A stretch of 54,674 nucleotides of DNA from Desulfosporosinus sp. (GCA_031292055.1 JARLHV010000171.1:1-54674), one strand, 5' to 3'; positions 34,921 through 44,223 are shown, counted from the stretch's first letter. Made by a program: numbers and translations. Notes: generated by a model not told the origin, from the sequence alone.

Positions 34921-35595
34921 ATGTCAATAAATAAGTCGGATTATAATGATTGTAAAATAAACATAGAAATCGAGCATATCTTTCCTGACGAAATACAAAT
35001 CATTGCTAATTTATATGAGAAATCTTTTCAAAATCATTTTTTAGGACATATGGGGCATAAATTTCTTGAGCTCTTTATTTCTGAGTTCATAAATTCTACT
35101 GATAATTATGGATATGTGGCAAAATTTAAGAATATACCTATTGGTTTTATTTTAGCTACAACAATTGATACTCCTTTTAATAAATTCTATCGTAAAAATT
35201 TTATAATGCTAGTTTTAATTACCGTTTTTAGATATTTTAAAGACCCTTTCATTCGCAAGCATATTAGTAAAAGACAAGGGCATATTTATACAGCCCTAAA
35301 GGCGCTATTGTTTTTTTTAACTAGAAAAAGCAATAACAATGGACAGGCTGAAAGAGTACGTACGTTAGTACCACCTAGGTTATTAGCTATTGCGGTTGAT
35401 AAAAACTATAGAGGGCTAGGTGTAGCTAACGAACTAACACTTCAATTCTGCACAGAAATGAAAGGCGCTGGTTATAAAAAAGTTGAACTATCAGCTTTAC
35501 CTTGGAATCGACGAGCAATAGGTTTTTACAAAAAGGACGGCTGGATTGAGGAAGAATCTAGTGAAACATCAATTAGCTTTTCTCGCCTAATATGA
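34921..35595 (+). CDS. GNAT-family N-acetyltransferase
   Basis: About 224 aa. The acetyl-CoA-binding core is visible as LLAIAVDKNYRGLGVANELT, followed by the family's AIGFYKKDGW near the C-terminus. A middle insertion of about 60 hydrophobic/basic residues (FIMLVLITVFRYFKDPFIRK) is longer than in minimal GNATs and may contact membrane or a bulky substrate. The acceptor is unknown. An in-frame ATG at 34897 lacks a ribosome site, and GGAGA at 34906 fits 34918-34921 better. Codon use is A/T-rich compared with neighbours, a mild sign of transfer. Confidence 0.8.
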   Translation: MSINKSDYNDCKINIEIEHIFPDEIQIIANLYEKSFQNHFLGHMGHKFLELFISEFINSTDNYGYVAKFKNIPIGFILATTIDTPFNKFYRKNFIMLVLITVFRYFKDPFIRKHISKRQGHIYTALKALLFFLTRKSNNNGQAERVRTLVPPRLLAIAVDKNYRGLGVANELTLQFCTEMKGAGYKKVELSALPWNRRAIGFYKKDGWIEEESSETSISFSRLI

Positions 35596-35698
35596 TTTGC
35601 TCCTTTTGAGGTTGTGATTACTGACCTGACGGTTCGCGGTGGCATGGGTGATAAAAACGGCCGTGAGTGAGCTAATCAAAATGCACGTCTAAAGGAAT

Positions 35699-36004
35699 TT
35701 AAAGACCTAATCTTTCAATAATATATGAATCTCCTATCGCATTGGTAAGCATTTCCTCCCAAGAATCAAATTTGGTAGTTTTGGCCACAAGAGCATTAAT
35801 ATCTTCATCTGGTATTGACTCGTAATCATCTTCTGAATTTACTTCAAATCCACCAGCTGCTAGTAAATCTTCAATGGAGTCAAACTGTGTGTACTGATGC
35901 ATGAATCTAGAGGGGAAAAGGTCAGTAAATGGAATTGAACCTTCGATATCCGTAGACGCTTCCTGTAGGGGATTGGAGTCACAATCGTCGAAACTCTTAA
36001 TCAT
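35699..36004 (-). CDS. Small acidic protein of unknown function
   Basis: A 101-aa strongly acidic protein with no family I recognise. It contains an internal near-repeat, FDSIEDLLAAGGF and FDSWEEMLTNAIG, both preceded by TQ/TK, which suggests two copies of a small helical hairpin. No signal peptide or transmembrane helix. AAGGTGAGGAGG just upstream of the ATG is a strong ribosome site and the main support for the gene being real. Confidence 0.65.
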   Translation of the reverse strand: MIKSFDDCDSNPLQEASTDIEGSIPFTDLFPSRFMHQYTQFDSIEDLLAAGGFEVNSEDDYESIPDEDINALVAKTTKFDSWEEMLTNAIGDSYIIERLGL

Positions 36005-36054
36005 AGTTTTTACCTCCTCACCTTGTGTTGATAGTTGTTAATAATTTTGACGAT

Positions 36055-36107
36055 AAAGAAAACTTGTCTGGCACCAAGCCTTGGCGAAGGCAGCTGCCTA
36101 GTTGCCC
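36055..36107 (+). repeat. Dispersed repeat, copy A (short form)
   Basis: It begins AAAGAAAACTTGTCTGGC and continues AGCCTTGGCGAAGGCAGCTG then CCTAGTTGCCCTTA, matching the two ends of copy B at 40250-40340 but lacking its central 37 or so bases. It lies in the 423-bp gap 36005-36427, which also has an ATAAAGT-TT-ACTTTAT dyad (36143-36158) and otherwise nothing recognised. Confidence 0.6.
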
Positions 36108-36427
36108 TTATACTTTCTGATAGTAAAATAATGAGCTTTAAAATAAAGTTTACTTTATAACTCTGTATTATACATTTCAACACACTTTTACGGGCGGTAT
36201 TTTATTTAGGGGTCGGGAATGGATACAGACCAGCGAATCGAATGCAAGATAAAGATTAAATGAAAATTTTCACGGAATTTTCGATTTTGAAATAATAGTT
36301 CGATATTCGTTGAAATGAGACACTTTTGGTATTGAAAAATTCGTTAATACGATGCTCCTTTCGACACACTTCACTTCTTCAACATGAGATAATTATTCAG
36401 AACTATTTTGAAGGAGTGTAGTATAGG

Positions 36428-38203
36428 ATGAACAGAAAGATAATCGCATTAATTTTAATATCATGTAACTGTATTTTAGTAGGAACATCAGCTGTTGCTG
36501 TTGCTGCTACTAATAATCTGAGTTCAGCTACTAATTCGCCACAATTTATTGGCACTACAAGACTCTCCGGACAGACAAGATATGAGACTGCCAAGGTTAT
36601 CTCTGAGTATTATAACAACGGAAAGGTTAAGAATTTAATCCTTTCAACAGGAAACGAATTTGCAGATGCTTTATCTGCAAGTGTCCTAGCCCATGAAAAG
36701 GAAGCGCCTATATTATTAGTAGATTCTTCAGTTGATAGTTCTAAGGATGCATTTGATTATGTCATACAACATCTTGATTTAACTGGAACGATTTATATCA
36801 TCGGCGGTATTGGCATAATAGGCACAGAATTTGAGACGAAACTTAATGAGCTTGGATTCAAAAATGTTGTTAGAATTGCTGGCATTGACAGGTACGATAC
36901 ATCTTATAAGATAGCCAATTCACTTAATGATATAACTGTATCCACAGTAGTGATATCCTCTGGAGAACAATATCCGGATGCTTTGAGTATTTCCAGTATT
37001 GCTGCTAATAAAGGCTGGCCAATTCTGTTATCTCCTCACGATGAACTTCCTCAAGCCATGAAAAGCTTTTTACTGGCAAAAAAACCTTCGCAAGTATACA
37101 TAACTGGAGGAAAAGGGGTAATCTTAGATAATGTAAAATCTGAAATAAGTCGTTTGTTACCACAGGCTAATATTGAACGCTTGTCGGGAGAATCTCGGTT
37201 TGATACGAATGCTCTTATTGCCGAAACCTTTGCACCGAATCCATCAGTAGTCTATCTAGCTACAGGTTACGGTTTTGCTGATGCTTTGGCAGGTAGTACT
37301 GTGGCCGCTAAAAATGGAGATCCTATTATTTTTGTAGACCCTTCCGTACCAACATTGCCAAAATCAGTAGCCAATTACTTTGGAGAACTTTATGCAAACA
37401 ATTCAAACCCAAACTTGGTTTCTTTGGGGGGCAGTGGAGTTGTAACGGATGAGATAATAAAAAGTTCAAGAGACTTGCTTTTGGGGACAGCAAATGGAAC
37501 CAGTATTTATTCTATAGCCGATATAACTGCAACGGTTACTCAAAATGAAAGCTATTCTTTACCGACAACTGTTCGAGCTAAGCTTTACAACAGCGATACA
37601 ATTAATGTGCCTGTTCAGTGGAATTCCAAGATCATCGATACCAGCAGCATAGGGGCAAGTTCTTATGATGGAGTTGTCGACGGATATGGCAAAGCGGTCA
37701 AACTTAATCTTACTATCGAAAAACCCATCGTTGATGCCGTAACGAACCCAACGTTAATCTCTCAATTTTCTACTACCTTTGACTCAACCATGGGCAATCG
37801 TACGGAGAATATTCTCCTTGCTGCAAAGGCTCTCGATGGAAAACTATTAGCACCTGGAGAAAAATTCTCCTTTAATGAGAGTGTCGGAGAACGAACTGCT
37901 GAGGCGGGTTATAAAGAGGCACTGATCATCGTAGGAAACACCTACACCCCGGGGCTCGGAGGAGGAATCTGCCAAGTTTCTTCTACGCTTTATAATGCAG
38001 TAATTCTTGCCCATTTAGAAATTCTTGAAAGACATCCACATTCCCTACCTGTTGATTATGTTCCTTCCGGACAGGATGCAACCGTAAGCTTTCCCATTCT
38101 CGATTTTAGATTTAGAAATAATACAGACGCTAATCTCTTAATCCGTAGTTTTATAAAAGGAAATACCTTAACCTGTCAGCTTTATAGAAAGACAGAGAAT
38201 TGA
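36428..38203 (+). CDS. CWB2 surface protein with C-terminal VanW domain
   Basis: A 591-aa exported protein. The signal peptide is cleaved about residue 27 (AVAVAA). Three CWB2 repeats cover about residues 38-340 (RLSGQTRYETAKVIS, FADALSASVLA, IIGGIGIIG and equivalents), then a short Ig-like segment (ATVTQNESYSLPTTVRAKLY). The C-terminal 150 residues are a VanW-type domain (FSTTFDSTMGNRTENILLAA, LLAPGEKFSFNESVGERT, GLGGGICQVSSTLYNA, LPVDYVPSGQDATV). VanW modules accompany wall-anchored proteins in Firmicutes; their exact chemistry is unknown. It shares the anchor type of the protein at 8630 but no other module. Confidence 0.92.
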   Translation: MNRKIIALILISCNCILVGTSAVAVAATNNLSSATNSPQFIGTTRLSGQTRYETAKVISEYYNNGKVKNLILSTGNEFADALSASVLAHEKEAPILLVDSSVDSSKDAFDYVIQHLDLTGTIYIIGGIGIIGTEFETKLNELGFKNVVRIAGIDRYDTSYKIANSLNDITVSTVVISSGEQYPDALSISSIAANKGWPILLSPHDELPQAMKSFLLAKKPSQVYITGGKGVILDNVKSEISRLLPQANIERLSGESRFDTNALIAETFAPNPSVVYLATGYGFADALAGSTVAAKNGDPIIFVDPSVPTLPKSVANYFGELYANNSNPNLVSLGGSGVVTDEIIKSSRDLLLGTANGTSIYSIADITATVTQNESYSLPTTVRAKLYNSDTINVPVQWNSKIIDTSSIGASSYDGVVDGYGKAVKLNLTIEKPIVDAVTNPTLISQFSTTFDSTMGNRTENILLAAKALDGKLLAPGEKFSFNESVGERTAEAGYKEALIIVGNTYTPGLGGGICQVSSTLYNAVILAHLEILERHPHSLPVDYVPSGQDATVSFPILDFRFRNNTDANLLIRSFIKGNTLTCQLYRKTEN

Positions 38204-38339
38204 TCAGCTTCCGCTATTCCAGCAGAAGGAGATAGCTTTATGAATCTTATTGTTGCAAGCTAATCCCTATTAGATGTGATAAGATAACACATAAAAGGGA
38301 AACATATCGTTATACTTTTAGAAGCTTGGAGGTAGTTGT

Positions 38340-38729
38340 ATGAACGAAGTCGATGCCCTAATCAAAGAAAAAGTAGTTCCTATGCGTAAAAGAGTGGTTG
38401 AAGGTCTAGTCCAGAAACATCCTCACATTCTAGGTATGGTAGATAAGTACATGGCTGGAAATAATAACAAAATCGGGGTACGGGTCACAGAAAATGGAAG
38501 TACAATCGGTGAATATACATTCCTTCTAAGCGGCCTGCAAGTTAGTGATGTTGAGTGTGGAATATTATCCTCGGAGTTACACCATCCGCTAGGGATTATA
38601 AGGCCATATCTAATTATTGAAAAAAATGTCCTAGAAAAAGTATTGAATGACGAACAGGATTTCATTAATGAGCCTTTTACCGCAACCCGGAAATTTATGC
38701 CGGATATTACTATCAAATTTCTGAAATAA
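38340..38729 (+). CDS. Conserved hypothetical protein
   Basis: A 129-aa soluble protein that I do not recognise. It has a charged helical N-terminus (DALIKEKVVPMRKRVVEGLV), a beta-rich centre (NNKIGVRVTENGSTIGEYTF) and a hydrophobic C-terminal stretch. No signal peptide. GGAGG lies 7 nt before the ATG, and a strong terminator follows, so it is a real single-gene unit. Function unknown. Confidence 0.75.
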   Translation: MNEVDALIKEKVVPMRKRVVEGLVQKHPHILGMVDKYMAGNNNKIGVRVTENGSTIGEYTFLLSGLQVSDVECGILSSELHHPLGIIRPYLIIEKNVLEKVLNDEQDFINEPFTATRKFMPDITIKFLK

Positions 38730-38750
38730 CGGAGTAAAGATAACCCAAGT

Positions 38751-38782
38751 CAAAAAAGCCGTCTGAAAGGACGGCTTTTTTG
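38751..38782. terminator. Bidirectional terminator
   Basis: A perfect 13-bp stem (38751-38763 with 38770-38782), loop TGAAAG, with A6 on one side and T6 on the other. It serves the hypothetical gene and the convergent phosphoesterase gene. Confidence 0.95.
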
Positions 38783-38818
38783 TACTAGTCAGAAAGTATA
38801 ACAGCAACCATTTGGGTA

Positions 38819-39970
38819 TTATTTTTCCCCCAATTTAACCACAAGTTCAATAATTTCCGAACGACTGGCTAGGCGTATCGGTGGTCCCCATGTCCCATAT
38901 CCAGATGAAACCACCACATGCATTTGTTCCTTGCGCATATAGCCCCAATCCAGTTCATACAAGCGTTTGGTTATCCAGTGCCCAGGGGCGATTTGGCCTC
39001 GATGTGTGTGACCACAGAGCAACAGGTCGACTCCATACCTGGCCGCCAGATCGAACCCGAACGGCTGATGATCGATTACAATAACCGGACGAGATGTATC
39101 AAGTTCTGCTAGTAACGCTGTGATGCTTTGGCGGCCTTCCAGATCCATCGACTCCGCTGTCCGATCTTTTCTTCCGACCACGTAAAAGGCTTGATCAACT
39201 TCTCTAATTTCATCTTGTAGCACCTGGATACCGATACTTTCCATAAGACCAACATATTGTTCGATGGCTCCACCATAATATTCATGATTACCCAACACAG
39301 CAAACACACCATACTTTGCTTTCAATTCTTTTAGCATTTCGCTCATTCGGTCGCGTATGAACGGCTCGATGCTGTCGTCGAGCACATCTCCCGGCAGTAG
39401 AATTAAATCTGGCTCCATGGCGTTTATCCGTTCCACCATCCGCTTCAAGTGTCGTTTGCCGATAATATTCCCCAAATGAAGATCCGATGCGACTGCGATT
39501 CGAAGCTGCGAGAGGTCAGCCACGTTCTTCTCAATCTGAATAGAATGCGAACGCACGACCGTACTCCAGGCATTCCGAGAACCCCAAATAAGAAGAACCG
39601 TCATTAACGTCAGTATGGTCTCTCCGGCTATAGATACGTAATAAGTCGTAGCCACACCAATTTGTCTGAGAATCAAGTACACCAGATCCACAATAGGCAA
39701 CAAAATAACCGCAAACATCATAACTGCAAAATAATAGGAACCAATCACCTTTAGGAACCTGGCCAAAGGTCGCAACGCCTTCGGCCAAGGAATAGAGCCG
39801 ATTAAATAGGCATAGACGATAACAGCAAATAAAGACCAGAACACATTTATGGGAACGTTAGGCCACCAATAGTGAACAAGTTGCCAGACATGCAATCCTA
39901 TATAGAAATTTATGATAGCTAAAACAATCACTATCACAGATACGGAAGTGATTACTTGTCGCGTCTTCAT
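38819..39970 (-). CDS. Membrane-anchored metallophosphoesterase (YkuE/YaeI-like)
   Basis: A 383-aa protein with four N-terminal transmembrane helices (about residues 7-30, 42-58, 75-98, 108-130) and a calcineurin-like phosphoesterase domain from about residue 150. The metal and catalytic motifs are present: SDLHLGN, LLPGDVLDD, LGNHEYYGG, DHQPF and CGHTHRGQ. Relatives hydrolyse phosphodiester or pyrophosphate bonds of membrane lipids such as UDP-diacylglucosamine; the substrate here is unknown. It appears monocistronic and convergent to the hypothetical gene. Confidence 0.92.
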   Translation of the reverse strand: MKTRQVITSVSVIVIVLAIINFYIGLHVWQLVHYWWPNVPINVFWSLFAVIVYAYLIGSIPWPKALRPLARFLKVIGSYYFAVMMFAVILLPIVDLVYLILRQIGVATTYYVSIAGETILTLMTVLLIWGSRNAWSTVVRSHSIQIEKNVADLSQLRIAVASDLHLGNIIGKRHLKRMVERINAMEPDLILLPGDVLDDSIEPFIRDRMSEMLKELKAKYGVFAVLGNHEYYGGAIEQYVGLMESIGIQVLQDEIREVDQAFYVVGRKDRTAESMDLEGRQSITALLAELDTSRPVIVIDHQPFGFDLAARYGVDLLLCGHTHRGQIAPGHWITKRLYELDWGYMRKEQMHVVVSSGYGTWGPPIRLASRSEIIELVVKLGEK

Positions 39971-40464
39971 TTATTTTTCTTCCCCAATCTTTAACATCTT
40001 ATTTCCTGTCACCTTGAGCCTAAATGAGATTGTTTCTTTTTACAGGTTGTCCAACATATTTTTAAGTTTGCTTAAAACATTTGAAAGCATGTATAAGTCT
40101 TCGTCTGCAAGTGTATCCCAGTCATGGTTTTCAACTTGTGTTTCCTCATGATATACACTATATTGAAATACTTATTTTATCAACCATCAATTTTAAGAAA
40201 GTGTTGTTATCTCACATACTTACCTTGAGTTCAATAGTCTGTTAGGCGTAAAGAAAACTTGGCTGGCTCCCGAAGACACTGTCTTCGCACGTATTACGCA
40301 TTCTGTCAGCCTTAGCGAAGGTGGCCATCTAGTTGCACTGATGCGCTGGCCAGAGATGGCGGAAAGGGTCCTTCCCGAAAAAATATAAACGTTAGTAAAT
40401 ACTTTCTGACTAGAACTACAAATTCCATTTTTTGGTGAATATGTACTAGAGAGATACCAGAAGT
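39971..40464. other. Intergenic stretch with dispersed repeat
   Basis: No supported gene. On the minus strand 40042-40165 an open stretch reads QVENHDWDTLADEDLYMLSN then VLSKLKNMLDNL and stops. It lacks an upstream start and may be the tail of a lost gene. Copy B of the dispersed repeat occupies 40250-40340. Confidence 0.4.
40250..40340 (+). repeat. Dispersed repeat, copy B (long form)
   Basis: Its ends match copy A at 36055-36107 (AAAGAAAACTTGGCTGGC and AGCCTTAGCGAAGGTGGC plus CTAGTTGC). The extra centre folds as a CGAAGAC-ACT-GTCTTCG hairpin (about 40271-40287). Two copies 4 kb apart in the same orientation suggest a small repeat family. Confidence 0.6.
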
Positions 40465-41874
40465 TTAATTTGTACTGGCAGTTCCAGAACTTCCAGTAGT
40501 TCCAGTAGTTCCAGTAGCTCCAGATGTTCCAGTAGCTCCTGTAGTTCCGGTAGTTCCTGTAGTTCCAGATGTTCCTGCAGTTCCAGTAGTTCCTGTAGTT
40601 CCTGTAGTTCCTGTGGTTCCTGTAGTTCCTGTAGTTCCTGTAGTTCCAGTAGTTCCAGCAGTTCCAGTAGTTCCAGTAGTTCCTGTAGTTCCAGTAGTTC
40701 CTGTAGTTCCAGTAGTTCCAGTAGTTCCAGTAGTTCCAGTAGTTCCAGTAGTTCCAGATGTTCCAGTAGTTCCAGTAGTTCCAGCAGTTCCAGCAGTTCC
40801 AGTAGCTCCTGTAGTTCCAGATGTTCCAGATGTTCCAGATGTTCCTGTAGTTCCAGATGTTCCTGTAGTTCCAGATGTTCCAGTAGTTCCAGTAGTTCCA
40901 GTAGTTCCAGTAGTTCCAGTAGTTCCTGTAGTTCCTGTAGTATCAGTAGTCCCAGAAGTCCCAGAAGTCCCAGAAGTGTGACTGGGCTCAGAAGTTACAG
41001 CTTTCGCGGTCCCTGTTGTTAGTGGCAAGGTTGGTTTGGAGAACGGAATGGGTGCTTTTAGCCAGCATATTGTGAGGGGCTCTCCATTTAGCGCCTGGGT
41101 TAGGTCAGCAATACCTAAATTTTGTTTTTGTATGATGTTAAGAAGCTTTATCATTTCCTGATCTAGTCCTGGTACCCAATGTAAAAGAATAATGTCTCCA
41201 GCTTTTAGTCCCGGGCTACTTCTTGTTGAAAGAATTGAGTTTTCCATTTCGGCATCCCACATCACGATATATTTAATTCCGGACTCCCACGCTACTTGTT
41301 CGACTTCTGAATTGAAGTCCCCGTAAGGAGGTCTCAACGCATCCATCGGAGGACCGTATTGACGGAAATAGTCTATAGGTTGAGTAATTTGGTTTTTTTC
41401 TTCAGCCAATGACAAATGAGTTAAATAAGGGTGGTTGAAAGTATGGTCTTCTATATGTCCACCAGCGCTTACAAATTCATGCCAGAAAGTTGGTTGCTTC
41501 TGAGCAGCTTGTTCAATAAGGAAAGTAGTAATGGGCAGATGATATTGTTGCATTAACTTTAGCACTTTTTCGTTTGGATACCAGCCGTCATCTATCGTGA
41601 TGTATACTACCGGCTGTTTTCCCGGTAGTTCATATACCACCTTAATCGGTCCAGTAGAAGTCAAAGAGGGATTTAGTTGTTTCAAAGATTCAGAACTCTG
41701 GTTCAAAGACTCATTAGTGAATGGATGGGGTTCATCAGACACAGTGTTAGTAAAATATATAATGTTCAAAGCAATGGCAACGACAATTACTAAAAGAAAA
41801 ATCCCCAGACGAAAATAGTTTAAGTATGGTCTGCTGGAAACCGAATTTAGAGAACTTGGTTTATTAGCCATCAT
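40465..41874 (-). CDS. Polysaccharide deacetylase with collagen-like Gly-Thr-X tail
   Basis: A 469-aa exported protein. The N-terminal anchor helix spans residues 23-42. The NodB deacetylase domain covers about 85-265, with metal/catalytic residues D95-D96 (TIDDGW), H144 and H148 (HTFNH), RPPYGD and a late LLHWVPG. It would remove acetyl or similar groups from wall glycans or peptidoglycan. From residue 302 to the end the chain is about 55 Gly-X-Y triplets, almost all Gly-Thr-Thr with some Ser/Ala. This is a collagen-like pattern lacking Pro, as in some Bacillus exosporium proteins that use Gly-x-Thr. The tail could trimerise or be glycosylated on Thr. GAAAGGAAG precedes the ATG. Confidence 0.9.
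   Translation of the reverse strand: MMANKPSSLNSVSSRPYLNYFRLGIFLLVIVVAIALNIIYFTNTVSDEPHPFTNESLNQSSESLKQLNPSLTSTGPIKVVYELPGKQPVVYITIDDGWYPNEKVLKLMQQYHLPITTFLIEQAAQKQPTFWHEFVSAGGHIEDHTFNHPYLTHLSLAEEKNQITQPIDYFRQYGPPMDALRPPYGDFNSEVEQVAWESGIKYIVMWDAEMENSILSTRSSPGLKAGDIILLHWVPGLDQEMIKLLNIIQKQNLGIADLTQALNGEPLTICWLKAPIPFSKPTLPLTTGTAKAVTSEPSHTSGTSGTSGTTDTTGTTGTTGTTGTTGTTGTTGTSGTTGTSGTTGTSGTSGTSGTTGATGTAGTAGTTGTTGTSGTTGTTGTTGTTGTTGTTGTTGTTGTTGTTGTAGTTGTTGTTGTTGTTGTTGTTGTTGTAGTSGTTGTTGTTGATGTSGATGTTGTTGSSGTASTN
40479..40976 (-). repeat. 9-bp-unit tandem repeat encoding the Gly-Thr-X tail
   Basis: About 500 bp of imperfect ACTGGAACT-type units (CCAGTAGTT on the plus strand) with CCAGAT, CTGTAG and CAGCAG variants. 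Such arrays change length by slippage, so tail length is probably variable between isolates. The opposite-strand Val-Pro frame here is a by-product. Confidence 0.95.
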
Positions 41875-42278
41875 AGTGTTCGCTTCCTTTCATTCCATAA
41901 AATGCCATTAATAATAATTCGATAGATTATGAAATTATCCTTTATGAGGAAAGCATTTTTTTAAAAGGGGCTTACGAGCCAAAACCACCCTAAGGTAAAG
42001 ACGAATTGACATTTCCGTATCTCTGCAAAATCACGTATAATGAGCAACATTTGTTCCGCACCAAAGAGTGAAATGGAGTTAGTATTAATAAATGAAGGAT
42101 TTACTAAACATTAACCAAAATATAACAAAAATTAACAGACCAATAATAGCCACTTAATATATATATCATATACTAAAGATGTCAGACAGCTTCACTCGCT
42201 TAGGTTGTTTTGTAACGATTAATATGCGTAAACACAGGGAAATTTGCAAGTTCAAAACGTCGGAAGGTAGGTGGAATA
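41875..42278. other. Intergenic stretch between deacetylase and GntR genes
   Basis: A/T-rich, with no open frame of merit. TTGACA (about 42008) and TATAAT (about 42038) are present but 24 bp apart, too far for a normal promoter. A TATATATATCATATA stretch lies near 42160. Nothing further could be identified. Confidence 0.4.
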
Positions 42279-42305
42279 ATCGAAAAAAAACTTCGTTATA
42301 TCTAT

Positions 42306-42986
42306 GTGAAAGAGGATATCCAAAGCAGAATCAGTTCAGGTATATTAAAGCCCGATGAAAAGCTGCCATCAGAACCTGCACTAGCCAAAGAATATAATGT
42401 AAGCCGTCCTACCTTACGAGAAGCATTAAAAATGCTCCAGAAGGAAGGAGTACTTATTAGCAAAAACGGTGTCGGCACCTACGTTAACAGGCGATCGTCG
42501 GTGATTGAAAACCCTCTGAGTAAGCTGCAGAGCCTTGGAAAAATGATAAAAAATGCCGGATATAAGGAAAGTGAAACCGCTATTACAATTTATAGGAAAA
42601 AAGCCGACGCGGATTGGACGGCAAAACTTTGCACCACTGAAGATATGATTGTTATGGAGAGGATTCGAACTGCCGACGGACAAAAGGTTGCCTTTTACTA
42701 TAACATCATACCCGCGAGCATTGTAGGAAATAGTTTAAATGAAGACTTTTCCGGAGCAATTTTCGATTTCTTTATAAATAGACTGGGCATAAAAATCACT
42801 TATGCCATAACGGAAATCTGTGCTGTAGACCCGGCTAACGAATTGGACAGGCTGGCAATTAAACACCTTGGTAGTGAAGTCTTGTTGTTAAAACAGCTGC
42901 ATTTTGATGGGAAGGACAGACCGATTTTTTATTCACTTGATTATTTGATGAACAGCGTTTTTAAACTTTTCATTAAAAGGGAGTAG
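42306..42986 (+). CDS. GntR-family (HutC/UTRA type) transcriptional regulator
   Basis: At least 226 aa. The N-terminal winged helix (ILKPDEKLPSEPALAKEYNV, SRPTLREALKMLQKEGVL) is followed by a UTRA ligand-binding domain (MERIRTADGQKVAFYYNIIP, LLKQLHFDGKDRPIFYSLDY). UTRA regulators usually respond to a metabolite of the neighbouring pathway. The GTG at 42306 lacks a ribosome site. The frame continues upstream as IEKKLRYIYVKEDIQSRI, the conserved GntR N-terminus, to ATA/ATC at 42276-42281, directly after GGAAGGTAGGTGG. The true start is therefore probably a rare AUA/AUC. It lies 38 bp before an ABC importer operon that it likely controls. Confidence 0.85.
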   Translation: MKEDIQSRISSGILKPDEKLPSEPALAKEYNVSRPTLREALKMLQKEGVLISKNGVGTYVNRRSSVIENPLSKLQSLGKMIKNAGYKESETAITIYRKKADADWTAKLCTTEDMIVMERIRTADGQKVAFYYNIIPASIVGNSLNEDFSGAIFDFFINRLGIKITYAITEICAVDPANELDRLAIKHLGSEVLLLKQLHFDGKDRPIFYSLDYLMNSVFKLFIKRE

Positions 42987-43024
42987 ATCTCAAAATACTT
43001 AAAATCGTAAGGAGAGATACAAAA

Positions 43025-44113
43025 ATGAAAATTTTTAAAACTAAGCTGATTAGCCTCATAACCTTGTTGATGCTGATTGCAACAACGATCCTGAGCGGAT
43101 GTGGAACACAAAGTACCGCATCGACGGCGGGCAAAACAGATACAACTAAGCAGGTCACTTCAACGTCAAATAAATTGGTAGTATACGCAGCCTTAAATGA
43201 TAGTGATGTTGCTTGGATCCAGAAAAAGTTTAAGGATGACACAGGCTTAGAGGTTGAATTTCTTCGTTTTGGAGCTGGGGATGCAGCCGCCAGAGTAGAG
43301 GCTGAAAAGGCAGCACCCAAGGCAGATGTGATGGTAGGCGGTTCGGTGGAATTCTATGATAACCTTGTTAAAGACGGGTGTCTGGATAAATACACTTCCC
43401 CCAACGCACAAGGCCTTGATAGCCAGTTTATTGACCCCAACGGATACTGGCAGGGTTGGTACATGGGAGTTCTCGGTATGGTTTACAATACCGAGAGGTT
43501 TAATAAAGAACTGGCACCGAAAGGGGTCAAAGAACCTGCCACTTGGGATGATCTGCTGAATCCGGCCTATAAAGACTTGTACGTGACATCGAATCCGGCA
43601 ACAGCCGGAGGGGGATACATCTTTGCAGCGGATCAATTATTCCGCTTAGGGGATGACTTGGGATGGGATTACCTCAATAAACTAAATCAAAATGTCCATC
43701 ATTATACTCCGGGTGCTGTCGACCCTATCACACTTGTGGCAACTGGACAATTTATTGCTGGGATGGCTTGGGCGCATGATATCGAATCAGCAATGAAAAA
43801 AGGATATCCGATCAAAGTGGTGGTTCCCGATCAGACTGCCTATGAAATCGGAGGTGCTGCTTTAATCAAAGGGGGACAAAACCCTGCTAACGCCAAGAAG
43901 TTTATTGACTGGTTGCTGACAAAACCGATCCAGGAAATGAACAGAGACAATTCCAATCGGTATTCCATTTTGAAAGATGTCGCCCCCCCGCAAGGGATGA
44001 TCAAGCTTGAGGATGTCAAGCTCGTGAATTATGACAGGGCAAAGGCTTCTGAGATGAAAGCAGCTGTTGTTAAGAAATTCACTGATATGATCGCCAACAA
44101 GGCTGCCAAATAA
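43025..44113 (+). CDS. ABC transporter substrate-binding lipoprotein (Fe3+/2-aminoethylphosphonate type)
   Basis: A 362-aa extracytoplasmic binding protein. The signal peptide ends in the lipobox LSGCG. The mature part begins KLVVYAALNDSDVAWIQKKF and carries the type II periplasmic-binding fold of AfuA/FbpA/PhnS relatives (WQGWYMGVLGMVYNTERF, ATWDDLLNPAYKDLYV, GGAALIKGGQNPANAKKFID). The tyrosine pair typical of ferric-binding FbpA is not evident, so the ligand may be an organophosphonate or another small anion rather than iron. It is the first gene of a three-gene importer behind a GntR regulator. Confidence 0.85.
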   Translation: MKIFKTKLISLITLLMLIATTILSGCGTQSTASTAGKTDTTKQVTSTSNKLVVYAALNDSDVAWIQKKFKDDTGLEVEFLRFGAGDAAARVEAEKAAPKADVMVGGSVEFYDNLVKDGCLDKYTSPNAQGLDSQFIDPNGYWQGWYMGVLGMVYNTERFNKELAPKGVKEPATWDDLLNPAYKDLYVTSNPATAGGGYIFAADQLFRLGDDLGWDYLNKLNQNVHHYTPGAVDPITLVATGQFIAGMAWAHDIESAMKKGYPIKVVVPDQTAYEIGGAALIKGGQNPANAKKFIDWLLTKPIQEMNRDNSNRYSILKDVAPPQGMIKLEDVKLVNYDRAKASEMKAAVVKKFTDMIANKAAK

Positions 44114-44150
44114 TCAAAAAGGCCCAGTAAAATATGTTTTATTCCTTCGT

Positions 44151-44175
44151 AAGGGCGGGTTCGATATCCGCCCTT
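44151..44175 (+). terminator. Intra-operon hairpin after the binding-protein gene
   Basis: A perfect 8-bp stem AAGGGCGG / CCGCCCTT (44151-44158 with 44168-44175) without a strong T-run. In binding-protein operons such hairpins often stabilise the upstream message and lower permease expression. Confidence 0.6.
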
Positions 44176-44223
44176 CTGTTACATACTTTTGCAAACAAAG
44201 AACCAAGAAGGTGTGAAAAATTG

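Noticed and set aside
38881..39112. Two plus-strand frames of 64-67 codons
   Set aside because: They are antisense to the catalytic part of the metallophosphoesterase, whose motifs are intact.
40465..40980. Tandem repeats considered as a CRISPR array
   Set aside because: The units are 9 bp, without spacers, in frame with a coding tail, and no cas genes are present.
40613..40981. Long plus-strand open frame of Val-Pro-Val repeats opposite the deacetylase tail
   Set aside because: It is the complementary reading of the 9-bp repeat that encodes the Gly-Thr-X tail. It lacks a ribosome site and lies antisense to a clear gene.
42008..42043. TTGACA ... TATAAT as a promoter
   Set aside because: The spacing is 24 bp, too long for sigma-A recognition, and no gene follows at a suitable distance.
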